Source of the DNA: Hemerocallis citrina
Lineage: Eukaryota > Streptophyta > Magnoliopsida > Asparagales > Asphodelaceae
Length of the DNA: 64,000 nucleotides
Reading direction: 5' to 3'
Assembly: GCA_017893485.1 (NCBI GenBank)
Contig: CM030358.1
Coordinates: 251,823,228-251,887,227, forward strand
Shown: positions 63,710 through 64,000 of the stretch, in pieces
Position numbering within the stretch: position 1 is the first letter of the stretch
Layout of the letters: every line of letters starts with the position of its first letter
The notes under the pieces: model-generated
Database searches by the model: none
Seen by the model: only the letters and a program-made list of their open reading frames with translations
What the model was told of the DNA's origin: nothing
Translations under genes and position numbers: made by a program

Positions 63710-64000
63710 CTTTGTTGTAGTTCATATATCTGTTTTGAATGTCATGAAATGTTCCCTAATTGCAGACTGGTCACCGCTTCTTGTACTCATTGAATTTTAA
63801 TGAAAAGCTTTTCTTCTCCGCTCTTTTTTCTTACAAGTTTTGTGTGGCTTCAAAACTTTTGTGGGTTTGCTTTACTTCCGAGCTGTCTTAGTAGCTTTGT
63901 TTAGGCATAGTGTTGCCATGTTGGTTATTCGAACTTAAAAATTCACGCTCCTTTTTTTTGTTCGACTTTCACAGATCAGTGAGGTGTCTCGTCTCCGGTC
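63710..64000. other. Tat-2 interior downstream of the antisense gene
   Basis: No gene recognised before the window edge. A tgaattttaatgaaaagct word near 63790 resembles the 3' flank of the Tat-1 antisense gene. Confidence 0.45.

Larger units (their letters stand above)
59492..64000 (-). mobile_element. Tat-2: Tat-lineage retrotransposon, 3' part, minus strand, cut by window edge
   Basis: A minus-oriented 3' LTR (59492-60069) is followed, towards higher coordinates, by the polypurine tract, an AT-rich spacer, a tandem array and an antisense three-exon gene homologous to that of Tat-1. Gag-pol and the 5' LTR would lie beyond 64000. The left flank acaat (59487-59491) is the expected target duplication, which cannot be checked on the other side. 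Confidence 0.85.

Overview
The window is plant nuclear DNA, most likely from a flowering plant with a repeat-rich genome. It contains Tat-type Ty3/gypsy retrotransposons with a tRNA-type primer site, CACTA, hAT, Mutator-like and Helitron DNA elements, an L1-type LINE, and fragments of plant genes (VQ/sigma-factor-binding protein, UBP12/13, PP2C, formin, P450). I cannot name the species. Almost the whole window is nested transposons. The only intact, host-like gene I can support is a single-exon VQ-motif protein at 37669-38097.

Layout. 1-5705 holds long-LTR (Tekay/Del-like) remnants on the minus strand, ending in the polypurine tract and the last codons of a gypsy polyprotein. 6553-6941 is a Mutator-type MITE with a 9-bp target duplication. 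7715-16322 is an old terminal-inverted-repeat element holding CACTA-1 (7867-15800, TSD tag), which in turn holds CACTA-2 (9538-14466, TSD tca). CACTA-2 is a Pack-type element carrying pieces of at least five unrelated host genes: HSP90, UBP12/13, a CYP85A-like P450, PP2C and a formin. 17093-32612 is a 5'-truncated LINE (13-bp TSD) split by a 12.2-kb Tat retrotransposon, Tat-1 (18503-30667, TSD aaact). 34068-35934 holds Helitron-like elements, 35950-37321 a dead hAT element, and 37669-38097 the VQ gene. 38656-50907 is a second Tat element (Tat-3, minus strand) that has lost most of pol and carries a 3.5-kb solo LTR (45297-48829, TSD tcttg) and a 66-bp LINE stub. 51394-54546 holds a MITE and a GRF zinc-finger pseudogene. 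54552-58714 is another solo LTR (TSD acagg). From 59492 to the right edge is the 3' part of a third Tat element (Tat-2, minus strand).

Two things stand out. First, CACTA-2 has joined an HSP90 exon to UBP12/13 MATH-domain exons on its minus strand with canonical splice sites, so that a spliced transcript would read in frame across the join. Second, Tat-1 and Tat-2 each carry a three-exon gene on the strand opposite to gag-pol, with its own TATA-like box and a shared PF04195-like domain. Extra antisense ORFs are known in Tat elements; the conserved exon borders and splice phase are what I can add from this sequence.

All retrotransposon coding regions seen here are broken by stops, frameshifts or deletions. 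Coordinates of splice sites and repeat borders were read by eye. Family assignments rest on recognised motifs, not on database searches.
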